Notes: generated by a model from the sequence alone, not told the origin. Positions 1 through 8,272 are shown, counted from the first letter of the stretch. The stretch: DNA of 64,000 nt from Belnapia moabensis DSM 16746 (GCF_000745835.1 NZ_JQKB01000014.1:1-64000), one strand, 5' to 3'. Translations and numbers: made by a program.

Positions 1-222
1 ACGGTCAATCAGCCCAGCCGGACCCTCGGCATTGAACCGAACAACCCAGTCCCGGACGATCTGCACCGTCACCCCGCCGATCCGGGCGGCCTCCGTGCGC
101 AATGCGCCATCGTAAATGGCTGCCAAGGCCAACAGGCGACGTGCCTGGGCCGCATCCTTGGTCCGTCGAGCCGCACTACGGAGCCCAGCCGCGTTAAAGT
201 CAGCTCGAAGTGGGATGGGCAT
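1..222 (-). CDS. IS630-family transposase, N-terminal part (cut by window edge)
   Basis: The reading frame starts at an ATG at 222 and runs open to base 1, giving the first 74 residues. The translation has the helix-turn-helix half of an IS630-type transposase: the segment EAARIGGVTVQIVRDWVV followed by RFNAEGPAGLIDR is the usual DNA-binding signature of that family. The DDE catalytic domain would lie beyond the left edge, so it cannot be said whether the element is intact. It is not part of any operon here; it ends close to the serA stop codon. The family call is from recall of the motif, not a database search. Confidence 0.8.
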   Translation of the reverse strand, partial: MPIPLRADFNAAGLRSAARRTKDAAQARRLLALAAIYDGALRTEAARIGGVTVQIVRDWVVRFNAEGPAGLIDR

Positions 223-307
223 GGCAAAGCTCCCCTGTTCGCCACGTTGAATCAGAGCGCCGTCCTCCTGGGAATCCCCAGCAAGTCACGCTCTCCGAGA
301 CTTGGTA
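1..307. mobile_element. Right-hand end of an IS630-family insertion sequence
   Basis: The transposase start at 222 means one end of the element lies between 223 and the serA stop codon at 308-310. IS630 elements insert at TA, and a TA sits at 306-307 directly against the serA stop, so that is one possible boundary. The inverted repeat cannot be checked because the other end is outside the window. Confidence 0.45.
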
Positions 308-1555
308 TTACTCCCGCTCGTAGATCAGCCTTGCCCGCACCGTGCCGGGCAGGGCGCGGAGCTCGGCGAGGATTGCCTCCGCCTCGTCCCGCGCCTCGAC
401 GCTTTCGACCACGACGTAGCCGAGTTCCGCCTGGGTCTGGTAGTACTGCGCCGCGATGTTGAGGCCACGTCGGCCGAAGGCCTCGTTGATGCGGGAGAGC
501 ATACCGGGTGCATCGCGGTGGACATGGATCCAGCGCGCACCACTCGCCCGGGCGGGCAGCTGCACCTGGGGGAAATTCACCGCCCCCATGGTGGCGCCCG
601 TGTCGCTGAAATCGATCAGCGTCCGCGCCACTTCCTGGCCGATGCGGGACTGCGCCTCCTGCGTGCTGCCGCCGATATGCGGCGTCAGGATGACGTTGTG
701 CAGGCCCTGCACTGGGCTCTTGAAGGGCTCGCCGTTGCGAGCCGGCTCCACCGGGAAGACATCGGCGGCGAAGCCGAGCAGGTGGCGGTCGCGCAGGGCT
801 TGGGCGACGGCTTCGAGATCGACCAGCGAGCCGCGGGCATTGTTGATGAGGATCGAGCCGGTCTTCATCCGGGCAATCTGCGCCGGGCCGATCATGCCGA
901 CGGTGTCCGGCGTTTCCGGCACATGCAGCGTGACGATATCGGCTTCGGCCAGCAGGTCGCCGAGGCTGGCGCAGGGCCGGGCATTGCCATGCGGCAGCTT
1001 GGTAGTGTGGTCGAAATAGATCACCCGCATGCCGAAGGCCTCGGCGAGGACCGAAAGCTGGCTACCAATATTGCCATAACCGACGATGCCGAGGGTGCGG
1101 CCGCGCACCTCGTAACTGCCCTCGGCCGACTTGTCCCAGCCGCCCTGATGGGCGGAGCGGGAGCGGTCCGGAATGCCGCGGAGCAGCATCACCACCTCGC
1201 CCATCACCAGCTCGGCGACGGAGCGGGTGTTGGAGAAGGGGGCGTTGAAGACGGGGATGGCGCGAAGGCGGGCGGTTTCCAGGTCGACCTGGTTGGTGCC
1301 GATGCAGAAGCAGCCGACGGCGATCAGGCGGTCTGCCGCCTCCAGCGCCGCGGCCGTCAGCTGGGTCCGTGAACGGATGCCGAGCAGGTGGACGCCGTGC
1401 AGCGCCTTGGCGAGGTCGGCGCCCTCCAGCGCCTTCGGCATGCGGGTGACGTTCTCGTAGCCGGCGGCGGCCAGCAGCTCCACGGCGCTATCGGAGATAC
1501 CCTCCAGCAGCAGGACCCGGATGCGGTCCTTGGGGAGCGAGATGCGGTCGGACAT
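308..1555 (-). CDS. serA: D-3-phosphoglycerate dehydrogenase
   Basis: Catalyses the NAD-dependent oxidation of 3-phosphoglycerate to 3-phosphohydroxypyruvate, the first step of serine synthesis. The 415-residue protein matches the E. coli-type enzyme almost segment by segment: IGCFCIGTNQVDL, FNAPFSNTRSVAELV, the nucleotide-binding GIVGYGNIGSQL, NARGSLVD (substrate arginine), DVFPVEPA (glutamate) and TPHIGGSTQEAQ (histidine). A C-terminal ACT domain (IHVHRDAPGMLSRINEAFG onward, about residues 340-415) is the serine-sensing part in E. coli, so feedback inhibition is likely. The ATG at 1555 was chosen because MSDRISLPKDRIRVLL aligns with the family start; the open frame continues further upstream without similarity. 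It stands alone between the IS end and a methyltransferase gene. Confidence 0.95.
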   Translation of the reverse strand: MSDRISLPKDRIRVLLLEGISDSAVELLAAAGYENVTRMPKALEGADLAKALHGVHLLGIRSRTQLTAAALEAADRLIAVGCFCIGTNQVDLETARLRAIPVFNAPFSNTRSVAELVMGEVVMLLRGIPDRSRSAHQGGWDKSAEGSYEVRGRTLGIVGYGNIGSQLSVLAEAFGMRVIYFDHTTKLPHGNARPCASLGDLLAEADIVTLHVPETPDTVGMIGPAQIARMKTGSILINNARGSLVDLEAVAQALRDRHLLGFAADVFPVEPARNGEPFKSPVQGLHNVILTPHIGGSTQEAQSRIGQEVARTLIDFSDTGATMGAVNFPQVQLPARASGARWIHVHRDAPGMLSRINEAFGRRGLNIAAQYYQTQAELGYVVVESVEARDEAEAILAELRALPGTVRARLIYERE

Positions 1556-1595
1556 GAGGGCTCCGGGGCGGAAAACGGGGGCGCTTCTTGCGCCC

Positions 1596-2369
1596 TTACG
1601 GGCCGGTCGCCAAGCCCGGGGTTCGGGGACGCAGGTCCCGGGTCCTGTAGCGGGCGACCGACTGGCCGGAGGGAACCTTCTGGAAGACCAGGAAGTAGCT
1701 GTGGTTCTTCCGCGCATGGACCTGCCGCAGCAGTCGCGCCACCCCCGGCCGGTTCGGTCGGACCAGGACAAAAAGGTCGCGGGCGTAAAAGCCCAGCTCG
1801 GCCAAGCCGGTCACGATCTGCACATGGGTCAGCTCCTGCCGGTTGGCGCTGACCTCGTCCTGGCATTTGACGATGAAGATGCCGTGGTCGCGCAGCACCC
1901 GCCGCGCCTCCGCCGCCGCGGCGAGGTAGAGGTCGAGCACGGCCTGGTGCCAGCGCCCGCCGCCCGGCGCTTCGCCCTCGCCCCCGGCGGCGTAGTAGGT
2001 CCTGAGACCGGCATGGCTGCCGAGGCCGCCCCGGGTGTTGGATTTCGGGCGGAGCAGGCCCTCCATATAGGGTGGGTCGAGCACCAGGGCATCGAGGCTG
2101 CCATCGGCATGAGGTAGGGCGCGGCAATCCGTCCCGGTGGCGAGATCGGAAGGCAGCACCCGGTAGAGCCCCTCCGGCACCTGCTGCCAGAAGACGCCTT
2201 GGCCATAGGTGACATCGGCGATGAGCGCGCCGGGAGGGACATGCAGGGCCAGGATTTGCGGGAACAGCGCCGCATTCCCGCCGGCATGGGCGGAGAGCAC
2301 CACATCCGCCGTTGCGCTGCCGCCCTGCACCCGGCGGGCGCGGGGCGGGGCCTCAGTCGTGTCAGTCAT
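1596..2369 (-). CDS. Orphan DPPY-motif DNA/RNA methyltransferase
   Basis: A 257-residue SAM-dependent methyltransferase. It has a motif I-like [14 protein letters not shown] near residue 50 and the catalytic DPPYMEGLL near residue 95, the DPPY form used by N6-adenine and N4-cytosine methylases. The C-terminal half has [16 protein letters not shown] and [12 protein letters not shown], as in site-specific DNA methylases of the ParB/phage type. There is no restriction enzyme beside it. The ATG at 2369 overlaps the aat stop by 8 bases, so it is probably translated with aat. A tRNA or rRNA target cannot be excluded; the class is clear but the substrate is not. Confidence 0.7.
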   Translation of the reverse strand: MTDTTEAPPRARRVQGGSATADVVLSAHAGGNAALFPQILALHVPPGALIADVTYGQGVFWQQVPEGLYRVLPSDLATGTDCRALPHADGSLDALVLDPPYMEGLLRPKSNTRGGLGSHAGLRTYYAAGGEGEAPGGGRWHQAVLDLYLAAAAEARRVLRDHGIFIVKCQDEVSANRQELTHVQIVTGLAELGFYARDLFVLVRPNRPGVARLLRQVHARKNHSYFLVFQKVPSGQSVARYRTRDLRPRTPGLATGP

Positions 2370-3036
2370 GCGGGGAGGCAGCGCGGAGGGCGCGGATCTC
2401 GGCCTCCAGCAGGCCGGGGTCGGGGGTGATGTGCCACTCGGCCCGCATGGCAACGGCATGGGCGAGGCGCCGCTTGTAGTCGGCGCGAGGAATCTCGTGG
2501 GCGCCGAACTGGGCCAGGTGCTCGGTCAGGAATTGGCTGTCGAGCACGGCGAAGCCACCGAGGCGCAGCCGCGCCACCAGATGCACCAGCGCGACCTTCG
2601 AGGCATCCCGGGCCCGGCTGAACATGCTCTCGCCGAAGAAGGCGGCGCCGAGGACGACGCCGTAGAGGCCGCCGACCAATCGCCCCTCCTGCCAGACCTC
2701 GATGGAATGGGCGTGACCCTGCCTGTGGAGCGCGAGGAAGAGATGCTCGATCTCCGGGTTGATCCAGGTGTCCTCCCGCCCCGGCGCGGCCGCGGCGCAG
2801 CCGGCGATGGCGGCGGCGAAGTCGCGGTCGGCGGTGACCTCATAAGGGCCGGAGAGGACGGTCCGCATCAGCCGTTTCGGCAGGTGGAAGCCCTCGTCCA
2901 GCGGGATGATCCCGCGCCGCTCCGGATCGAGCCAGTAGAGCCGGTCGCCGCCGCGGCTCTCCGCCATGGGAAAAAGGCCGGCGCGATAGGCCCGGAGCAT
3001 GAGCTCCGGCGTGATGTCGATATGGCGGCGGCTCAT
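2362..3036 (-). CDS. aat: Leucyl/phenylalanyl-tRNA--protein transferase
   Basis: Adds Leu or Phe from charged tRNA to proteins with N-terminal Lys or Arg, marking them for ClpS/ClpAP degradation in the N-end rule pathway. The 224-residue sequence carries the family core: [83 protein letters not shown] and [15 protein letters not shown]. Length is normal. Its start codon overlaps the stop of a 35-codon reading frame (ATGA), and its 3' end overlaps the downstream methyltransferase start by 8 bases, suggesting a tightly packed transcription unit. Confidence 0.95.
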   Translation of the reverse strand: MSRRHIDITPELMLRAYRAGLFPMAESRGGDRLYWLDPERRGIIPLDEGFHLPKRLMRTVLSGPYEVTADRDFAAAIAGCAAAAPGREDTWINPEIEHLFLALHRQGHAHSIEVWQEGRLVGGLYGVVLGAAFFGESMFSRARDASKVALVHLVARLRLGGFAVLDSQFLTEHLAQFGAHEIPRADYKRRLAHAVAMRAEWHITPDPGLLEAEIRALRAASPHD

Positions 3037-3140
3037 GCGGACACCGCCGGACGGGGCGACATGGCATCGCGCCCCAGGCCGTCATGGCCGATTCGAGGGG
3101 GGAAGCGCTCCTTCGCCTCGGCGATGCTGTGGCGCGACAT
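3033..3140 (-). CDS. Possible 35-codon small ORF coupled to aat
   Basis: From an ATG at 3140 the frame encodes a 35-residue peptide starting [13 protein letters not shown] and ending in a TGA that overlaps the aat ATG by the ATGA arrangement. The first 13 residues resemble the start of Phd/YefM antitoxins, but the rest does not and the length is far too short, so it may be a relic, a translation-coupling leader, or chance. It lies in the 150-base gap between accC and aat, where no other feature was seen. Confidence 0.25.
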   Translation of the reverse strand: MSRHSIAEAKERFPPRIGHDGLGRDAMSPRPAVSA

Positions 3141-3186
3141 GGGGGCAGCATAGCCAGCCGCCCCGCTCCTCGCCACCGGTTCCCTT

Positions 3187-4539
3187 TCAGCCCTGCGCGA
3201 GCCGCCGGGCGACGAAGCGCTCCAGCCAGTGGATGGTGTAGTCCCCGGCCTGGAATTCCGGGTCCTCCATGATGGCGAGATGCAGAGGCAGGGTGGTCCG
3301 GATGCCGTCCACCACCATCTCGGCCAGCGACCGCCGGAGCCGGGCGATGGCCTCCGCCCGCGTCGCGCCATGGACGACCAGCTTGGCGATCAGGCTGTCG
3401 TAATGCGGCGGCACCGCGTAACCGGAGTAGAGGGCGCTGTCGACGCGCACCCCGAGGCCTCCCGGCGCGTGATAGGTGTGGACCCGGCCGGGGGAGGGGG
3501 TGAAGGTATCCGGATCTTCCGCAGTGATCCGGCACTCGATGGCATGACCGTGGAAGCGGATTTCGGACTGGCCGTAGCCCAGCGCCTCGCCGGCGGCGAC
3601 GCGGAGCTGCTCCTTCACCAAGTCGATGCCGCAAACCATCTCCGTCACCGGATGCTCGACCTGAAGCCGGGTGTTCATCTCGATGAAGGCGAACTGCCCA
3701 TCCTGCCAAAGAAATTCCAGCGTTCCGGCATTGCGGTATCCGAGCTCGCGGAGCGCCCGCGTCACCTGGGCGCCCAGTGCATCGCGCTCTGCGGCGTTCA
3801 GTACGGGCGAGCCGGCCTCCTCCACCAGCTTCTGGTGGCGGCGCTGCAGCGAGCAGTCGCGCTCGCCGAAATGCACGACATTGCCGTGTGTATCAGCCAG
3901 GACCTGCAGCTCGATATGGCGCGGGCGGTCGAGATACTTCTCGAGATAGACCTCGTCATTGCCGAAGGCCGCCTTGGCCTCGGTGCGGGCGACGCGCCAG
4001 GCCTCCTCCAGCTCATCCTCCGAGCGGGCGACCTTCATGCCGCGCCCGCCGCCGCCGGCGGCCGCCTTGATGAGGACGGGGTACTTCACCTCGGCGGCCA
4101 CCTGCCGCGCCTCCTCGATGGAGGCCAGCGCCCCGAGGCTGCCGGGGACGAGCGGCACGCCGAGCCGGCGCATCGCATCCTTCGCCTGGATCTTGTCGCC
4201 CATCATGCGGATATGAGCGGGGGAGGGGCCGATGAAGGCGAGGCCGTGCGCCTCCACCATCTCGGCAAAGGAGGCGTTCTCCGAAAGGAAGCCGTAGCCG
4301 GGATGCACCGCGTCCGCGCCGGTGATGGCGGCGGCCGAGAGGATGGCGGCGACGTTCAGGTAGCTGTCGCGCGCGGCCGGTGGGCCGATGCAGACGCTCT
4401 CGTCGGCGAGGCGCACATGCATGGCGGAGGCATCGGCCGTCGAATGCACGGCGACGGTGCGGATGCCCATCTCCTGGCAGGCGCGATGGACCCGCAGCGC
4501 GATCTCGCCGCGGTTGGCGATGAGGACCTTGCCAAACAT
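3187..4539 (-). CDS. accC: Biotin carboxylase subunit of acetyl-CoA carboxylase
   Basis: Carboxylates the biotin on AccB using ATP and bicarbonate, the first half-reaction of malonyl-CoA synthesis. The 450-residue protein opens with MFGKVLIANRGEIALRV and contains VHPGYGFLSENASFAE, the ATP-grasp glycine loop AAAGGGGRGMKVAR (about residues 160-173), ERDCSLQRRHQKLVEEAGSP and MNTRLQVEHPVTEMVCGIDL, all diagnostic. Length is normal. It follows accB with a 2-base gap, the standard accBC operon, and aroQ sits just upstream, an arrangement common in bacteria. Confidence 0.97.
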   Translation of the reverse strand: MFGKVLIANRGEIALRVHRACQEMGIRTVAVHSTADASAMHVRLADESVCIGPPAARDSYLNVAAILSAAAITGADAVHPGYGFLSENASFAEMVEAHGLAFIGPSPAHIRMMGDKIQAKDAMRRLGVPLVPGSLGALASIEEARQVAAEVKYPVLIKAAAGGGGRGMKVARSEDELEEAWRVARTEAKAAFGNDEVYLEKYLDRPRHIELQVLADTHGNVVHFGERDCSLQRRHQKLVEEAGSPVLNAAERDALGAQVTRALRELGYRNAGTLEFLWQDGQFAFIEMNTRLQVEHPVTEMVCGIDLVKEQLRVAAGEALGYGQSEIRFHGHAIECRITAEDPDTFTPSPGRVHTYHAPGGLGVRVDSALYSGYAVPPHYDSLIAKLVVHGATRAEAIARLRRSLAEMVVDGIRTTLPLHLAIMEDPEFQAGDYTIHWLERFVARRLAQG

Positions 4540-4541
4540 GG

Positions 4542-5036
4542 TTATTCGACGATCAGCAGCGGCTCGCCATATTCGACCGGCGTGCCGGACTCGACGAGGA
4601 TTCGGGTCACGGTGCCGGCACGGGGCGCGCGGATCTGGTTGAAGGTCTTCATCGCCTCGATCAGCAGCAGAGTCTGGCCCTGGGCAACCTTGGCGCCAAC
4701 GGTGACGAAGGGCGCCTGGCCCGGCTCCGGCGAGAGATAAGCGACGCCGACCATGGGCGAGGCGACGAGGCCCGGGTGCTTGGCATCCGGCACCTCAGCC
4801 TCGGCGGCGATGGTCGCCACCACGGCCGGTGTGGCGGCGGGCAGCGGCGCGGCCTGCGGCATCATACCGGCGGGCCAGGCCATCGGCGCCGCAGCCTGCG
4901 GCGGGGCAGGGGGCTTGCGGGCCACGCGGATGCGGCTGTCCTTCTCGACCAGCTCGATCTCGGTCAGGTCGGTGTCCCGCAGGATTTGCGCCAGGGCGCG
5001 AATCGCCTCCGGGTCGAATTGGATGCCGTTGCTCAT
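4542..5036 (-). CDS. accB: Biotin carboxyl carrier protein of acetyl-CoA carboxylase
   Basis: Carries biotin between AccC and the AccAD carboxyltransferase. The 164-residue protein has an N-terminal IELVEKDSRIRVAR segment, a Pro/Ala-rich linker (about residues 45-85) and a C-terminal biotinyl domain. The attachment lysine is at residue 130 in LLIEAMKTFNQI; the TFN variant after the lysine is one seen in alphaproteobacteria. The ATG at 5036 is preferred because the long frame upstream of it overlaps aroQ and resembles nothing. The gap to aroQ is 8 bases and to accC 2 bases, so the three genes are probably one transcript. Confidence 0.96.
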   Translation of the reverse strand: MSNGIQFDPEAIRALAQILRDTDLTEIELVEKDSRIRVARKPPAPPQAAAPMAWPAGMMPQAAPLPAATPAVVATIAAEAEVPDAKHPGLVASPMVGVAYLSPEPGQAPFVTVGAKVAQGQTLLLIEAMKTFNQIRAPRAGTVTRILVESGTPVEYGEPLLIVE

Positions 5037-5044
5037 GCCTGTTC

Positions 5045-5509
5045 CTAAGCCTCGTCGTCCGGATCGTCGGTGCCGACCAGCCCGGCCATCGCCTCGAGCG
5101 CCAGGGCATAGCCCTGCACGCCGAGCCCGGCGATAACCCCTGTGGCGGCCTTGGAGACGAAGCTGTGCTGCCGGAATTCCTCCCGGCGGTGGATGTTGGT
5201 GATGTGGACCTCGATCACCGGCAGGTCGACCGCCAGCAGCGCGTCCATCAACCCGATCGAGGTGGTAGTATAGCCCGCCGGGTTGATGACGATGCCTGCC
5301 GCCCGGCCGCGGCATTCCTGGACCCAGGTGATGAGCTCGCCCTCGCCATTGGTCTGGCGGAAGTCGATGGCGAGGCCGAGCCCCTCCGCCACCTCGGCGC
5401 AAAGTGCCTCGACGTCGTCGAGAGTCGCGGTGCCGTACTTCTCCGGCTCCCGCATGCCGAGCAGGTTGAGGTTCGGGCCATTCAGGACGACGACCAACGG
5501 GGGCGACAT
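5045..5509 (-). CDS. aroQ: Type II 3-dehydroquinate dehydratase
   Basis: Removes water from 3-dehydroquinate in the shikimate pathway. The 154-residue protein has the type II signatures: LNGPNLNLLGMREPEKYG with the catalytic tyrosine, FRQTNGEGELITWVQ, INPAGYTTTSIGL, and EVHITNIHRREEFRQHS with the catalytic histidine. It heads the minus-strand aroQ-accB-accC unit. The start at 5509 is well placed for the family. The 119-base gap to the divergent thiS gene must hold promoters for both directions. Confidence 0.96.
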   Translation of the reverse strand: MSPPLVVVLNGPNLNLLGMREPEKYGTATLDDVEALCAEVAEGLGLAIDFRQTNGEGELITWVQECRGRAAGIVINPAGYTTTSIGLMDALLAVDLPVIEVHITNIHRREEFRQHSFVSKAATGVIAGLGVQGYALALEAMAGLVGTDDPDDEA

Positions 5510-5628
5510 GGCATATATCCGGCGGAGATCGAAGCGGTTGCGCTAGCACGGAGGGGTTTCGAGGGGCAAGCGGATGGGCTGGGGCGGGCGCCTTGTCCTC
5601 GGCCCCGGGCTTCGCCACATTCCCTGCC

Positions 5629-5841
5629 ATGGGCGCAGAGATCCAGATCACCGTGAATGGCGAGCCCCGGCAGGAGCCGGCGCCCGTCACCCTGGCCGAG
5701 CTGCTGGAGCGGATCGGGCTCGACACGCGCAAGGTCGCGGTCGAGCGGAATCTCGAAATCGTCCCCCGCTCCACCTATGCCGCGACGCAGCTCGCCGCCG
5801 GCGACCGGCTGGAGATCGTGCATTTCATCGGCGGAGGCTGA
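5629..5841 (+). CDS. thiS: Sulfur carrier protein ThiS
   Basis: A 70-residue ubiquitin-fold protein that, as a C-terminal thiocarboxylate, supplies sulfur for the thiazole ring of thiamine. The C-terminus ends in Gly-Gly-Gly (IVHFIGGG), the terminal di-glycine needed for adenylation and thiocarboxylation. The mid-part [19 protein letters not shown] and [10 protein letters not shown] is typical. The ATG at 5629 is preferred over an upstream TTG because [13 protein letters not shown] begins the beta-grasp fold directly. It is followed after 2 bases by thiG. No TPP riboswitch core was recognised upstream. Confidence 0.93.
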   Translation: MGAEIQITVNGEPRQEPAPVTLAELLERIGLDTRKVAVERNLEIVPRSTYAATQLAAGDRLEIVHFIGGG

Positions 5842-5843
5842 AC

Positions 5844-6650
5844 ATGGACGGATTGCCACAGCCGGCTCTCGACGAGAGCTGGGAGGTCGCCGGGCTGCGC
5901 TTCCGCTCGCGCCTGATCGTCGGCACCGGGCGCTACAAGGATCTGGAAGAGACGGGGCGGGCCATCGAGGCCTCGGGCGCCGAGATCGTCACCGTCGCCG
6001 TGCGCCGGGTCAATCTCGGCGACCCGAAGGCGCCGATGCTGCAGGATTACGTCGACCCACGGCGCTACACCTACCTGCCGAACACCGCCGGCTGCTTCAC
6101 CGCCGAGGACGCCGTCCGCACGCTCCGCCTCGCGCGCGAGGCAGGCGGGTGGAACCTCGTCAAGCTCGAGGTGCTGGGGCCGCCGCCCTTCCTCTACCCG
6201 GACATGCAGGCGACCTTCGAGGCGCTGGAGGCGCTGCTGAAGGACGGTTTCCAGGTCATGGTCTATTGTTCTGACGACCCGATCGCCGCCAAGCGGCTCG
6301 AGGATATGGGCGCCGTCGCGGTCATGCCGCTCGGGGCGCCGATCGGCAGCGGCCTCGGCATCCAGAATCCAGTCATGATTCGTGCCATCATCGAGAATGC
6401 GAAGGTGCCGGTGCTGGTTGATGCCGGGGTCGGCACCGCCTCCGACGCCACCTTCGCCATGGAGCTCGGCTGCGATGCGGTGCTGATGAACAGCGCCATC
6501 GCCCATGCCAAGGACCCGGTGCGGATGGCCCGCGCGATGAAGGCGGCGGTGGAGGCGGGGCGACAGGCCTTCCTCGCCGGGCGGATGCCGCGGCAATACG
6601 CGGCCGACCCATCAAGCCCCCTCGCCAAGGGACTTATCGGGCGGAATTAG
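5844..6650 (+). CDS. thiG: Thiazole synthase
   Basis: Condenses deoxyxylulose 5-phosphate, dehydroglycine and ThiS thiocarboxylate to the thiamine thiazole. The 268-residue sequence shows [57 protein letters not shown] (Schiff-base lysine), [32 protein letters not shown] and [16 protein letters not shown], all family hallmarks. It starts 2 bases after thiS and ends before a GC-rich hairpin. Other thiamine genes are not nearby, so thiSG is a two-gene unit here. Confidence 0.97.
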   Translation: MDGLPQPALDESWEVAGLRFRSRLIVGTGRYKDLEETGRAIEASGAEIVTVAVRRVNLGDPKAPMLQDYVDPRRYTYLPNTAGCFTAEDAVRTLRLAREAGGWNLVKLEVLGPPPFLYPDMQATFEALEALLKDGFQVMVYCSDDPIAAKRLEDMGAVAVMPLGAPIGSGLGIQNPVMIRAIIENAKVPVLVDAGVGTASDATFAMELGCDAVLMNSAIAHAKDPVRMARAMKAAVEAGRQAFLAGRMPRQYAADPSSPLAKGLIGRN

Positions 6651-6672
6651 CGCCGGGGCGGCGACCCCGGCG
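6651..6672 (+). terminator. GC-rich hairpin after thiG
   Basis: CGCCGGGG (6651-6658) and CCCCGGCG (6665-6672) form a perfect 8-bp stem with a 6-base loop directly after the thiG stop codon. No run of T follows, so it may be a weak or factor-assisted terminator or simply an mRNA-end stem. Confidence 0.45.
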
Positions 6673-6821
6673 AACCATTGCCGATTCGTTGGCGGCAATT
6701 TTCCCGGCTCATTCCCCCTTCGGCAGGGCGATCAGCGGCCAGTCGACAAGGCTTTCGGCGGAGTTTCCGGCGCCTGGCTGGGGCGGCGGGAAAAAAATCT
6801 AAGCCGGCCTGCATTTTCCGC

Positions 6822-6850
6822 TTTTCACCCCTGAGGGTGGGGCCTATATG
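6822..6850 (+). promoter_or_regulatory. Candidate sigma-70 promoter of the ornithine decarboxylase leader
   Basis: TTTTCA at 6822-6827 and TATATG at 6845-6850 are separated by 17 bases in an otherwise GC-rich gap. Transcription from here would give a leader of about 240 bases before the decarboxylase start. The rest of 6673-6820 holds no recognisable gene; it includes a run of seven A at 6791-6797. Confidence 0.4.
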
Positions 6851-6856
6851 CCGGTT

Positions 6857-7097
6857 CAGACGCAGTACGCACGTGCCTCTGGCCCCAGGCCCACGGAACC
6901 CGGCGCCCCTCCACAACGGCGCAGACTAAGGACGGTCACCGCGGCGCAAGGTTTACGCAACGACGTCAAGCGTTCTGGCAACCCCGTGGGGCGCAATCCC
7001 TGCGGTCCGTTTGGTCGCTGGTTCGTTCGACCGTTTCGTCAATCTGGGGCCGCCGCCCGATACGGGGTGGTCCTACCGTTTGTAGGGATGAGTTGCG
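6857..7097 (+). promoter_or_regulatory. Structured 5' leader of ornithine decarboxylase (speF-motif candidate)
   Basis: The 447-base gap between thiG and the decarboxylase is the longest in the window and its second half looks like a regulatory leader. The visible small hairpins are GGTCG/CGACC (7013-7032), CCCG-ATA-CGGG (7056-7066) and CCTAC-CGTTT-GTAGG (7072-7086). The last one covers the only plausible ribosome site (AGGGA, 7084-7088) before the ATG at 7098, so its formation would block translation. Alphaproteobacteria are known to carry the conserved speF RNA motif before this same gene; identity with that Rfam family is inferred from position and gene, not from an alignment. Confidence 0.5.
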
Positions 7098-8228
7098 ATG
7101 ACCCCCAAGGTCTCCCGCTTCCTGCGCGATCACGCGCCGGCCACGCCTTGCCTCGTCCTCGATGTCGATCGGGTTGAAGAAAACTACCGGCGCTTGATGG
7201 CCGCCCTGCCGCTCGCCCGCATCTATTATGCCGTGAAGGCCAATCCGGCTGCGCCGGTGCTGGAGCGTCTCGTCGGCCTCGGCTCCTGCTTTGATGCCGC
7301 GAGTTGGGAGGAGATCGAGGCCTGCCTCGCCGCCGGCTCGCGCCCCGAAGGGATCAGCTTCGGCAACACGGTGAAGAAGGAGAGCGCGATCCGCGCCGCC
7401 TATGCCGCCGGCGTCCGCATGTTCGCTTTCGACAGCGAGGCGGAGCTGCGCAAGCTCGCCCGCTCCGCACCCGGCGCCCGCGTCTATTGCCGCATCCTGG
7501 TCGGCAATGTCGGCGCCGAATGGCCGCTGTCGAAGAAGTTCGGCTGCGAGCTGGAGATGGCGCGAGAGCTGATGATCCTGGCCGGCGAACTCGGCCTCGA
7601 CCCCTTCGGCCTCTCCTTCCACGTTGGCAGCCAGCAGACCCGGACCGACGCCTATGAGGCGGCGATCGCCAAGGTCGCCATGCTTTTCACCGACCTCCGC
7701 GACGCAGGCGTGAAGGTGCGGATGGTCAACCTGGGCGGCGGCTATCCGGTGCGTTACCGCTCCGAGGTGCCCGAGATCGATGATTTCGGCGCCGCTATCA
7801 TGGGCGCGATGACCGAGCATTTCGGCAATGCCCTTCCGGAGATCGTCATCGAGCCTGGCCGCTTCATGGTCGGCGATGCCGGCGTGGTCAGCGCTGAGGT
7901 GGTGCTGGTCTCGCGCAAGGCGAAGGACGATCCCGTGCGCTGGGTCTATCTCGATATCGGCCGTTTCGGCGGGCTCGCTGAGACCGAGGGCGAGGCGATC
8001 AAATACGCCTTCCGCACGCCGCATGATGGCGAGGTTGACGGCCCCGTCACCATCGCCGGCCCGACCTGCGACAGCACGGACACGCTCTACGAGAAGGCCA
8101 ACTATCGCCTGCCGCTGGCGCTCGACTGCGGCGACCGTGTGGAGCTGCTGGCCACGGGCGCCTACGTGACCACCTATGCCAGCCAGGCCTTCAACGGCTT
8201 CCGGCCGCTCGCCGAGCATTACGTCTGA
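7098..8228 (+). CDS. speF: Ornithine decarboxylase, fold-type III PLP enzyme
   Basis: Predicted to decarboxylate ornithine (some relatives also lysine) to putrescine. The 376-residue protein is an alanine-racemase-fold decarboxylase: PLP lysine 47 in YYAVKANPAAPVL, SFGNTVKKESAI, LSFHVGSQQT, VNLGGGYPVRY, EPGRFMVGDAG (phosphate-binding region) and GPTCDSTDTLYE with the active-site cysteine near the C-terminus. It is clearly of the alphaproteobacterial ornithine decarboxylase group rather than the larger E. coli type, so the symbol denotes function only. It is preceded by a structured leader and followed after 44 bases by an Lrp/AsnC regulator. Confidence 0.88.
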   Translation: MTPKVSRFLRDHAPATPCLVLDVDRVEENYRRLMAALPLARIYYAVKANPAAPVLERLVGLGSCFDAASWEEIEACLAAGSRPEGISFGNTVKKESAIRAAYAAGVRMFAFDSEAELRKLARSAPGARVYCRILVGNVGAEWPLSKKFGCELEMARELMILAGELGLDPFGLSFHVGSQQTRTDAYEAAIAKVAMLFTDLRDAGVKVRMVNLGGGYPVRYRSEVPEIDDFGAAIMGAMTEHFGNALPEIVIEPGRFMVGDAGVVSAEVVLVSRKAKDDPVRWVYLDIGRFGGLAETEGEAIKYAFRTPHDGEVDGPVTIAGPTCDSTDTLYEKANYRLPLALDCGDRVELLATGAYVTTYASQAFNGFRPLAEHYV

Positions 8229-8272
8229 TTCTTTCCGTTTCCAAGGCGGCATCGGGCGCATAGTCTTGCGTC

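Noticed and set aside
302-1372. Long plus-strand open frame opposite serA
   Set aside because: It is the antisense shadow of serA; its translation has no family signature, while the minus strand matches SerA end to end. The same applies to other long frames opposite accC, cheA, ccoN, petB and cysS.
5510-5628. Possible TPP riboswitch before thiS
   Set aside because: The gap is only 119 bases, shared with the divergent aroQ, and neither the CTGAGA core nor the conserved 3' part of the thi-box was found.
6848-7177. 109-codon frame running through the ornithine decarboxylase leader
   Set aside because: It has no recognisable ribosome site and overlaps the start of the decarboxylase in another frame; kept only as a possible leader peptide in the finding on this region.
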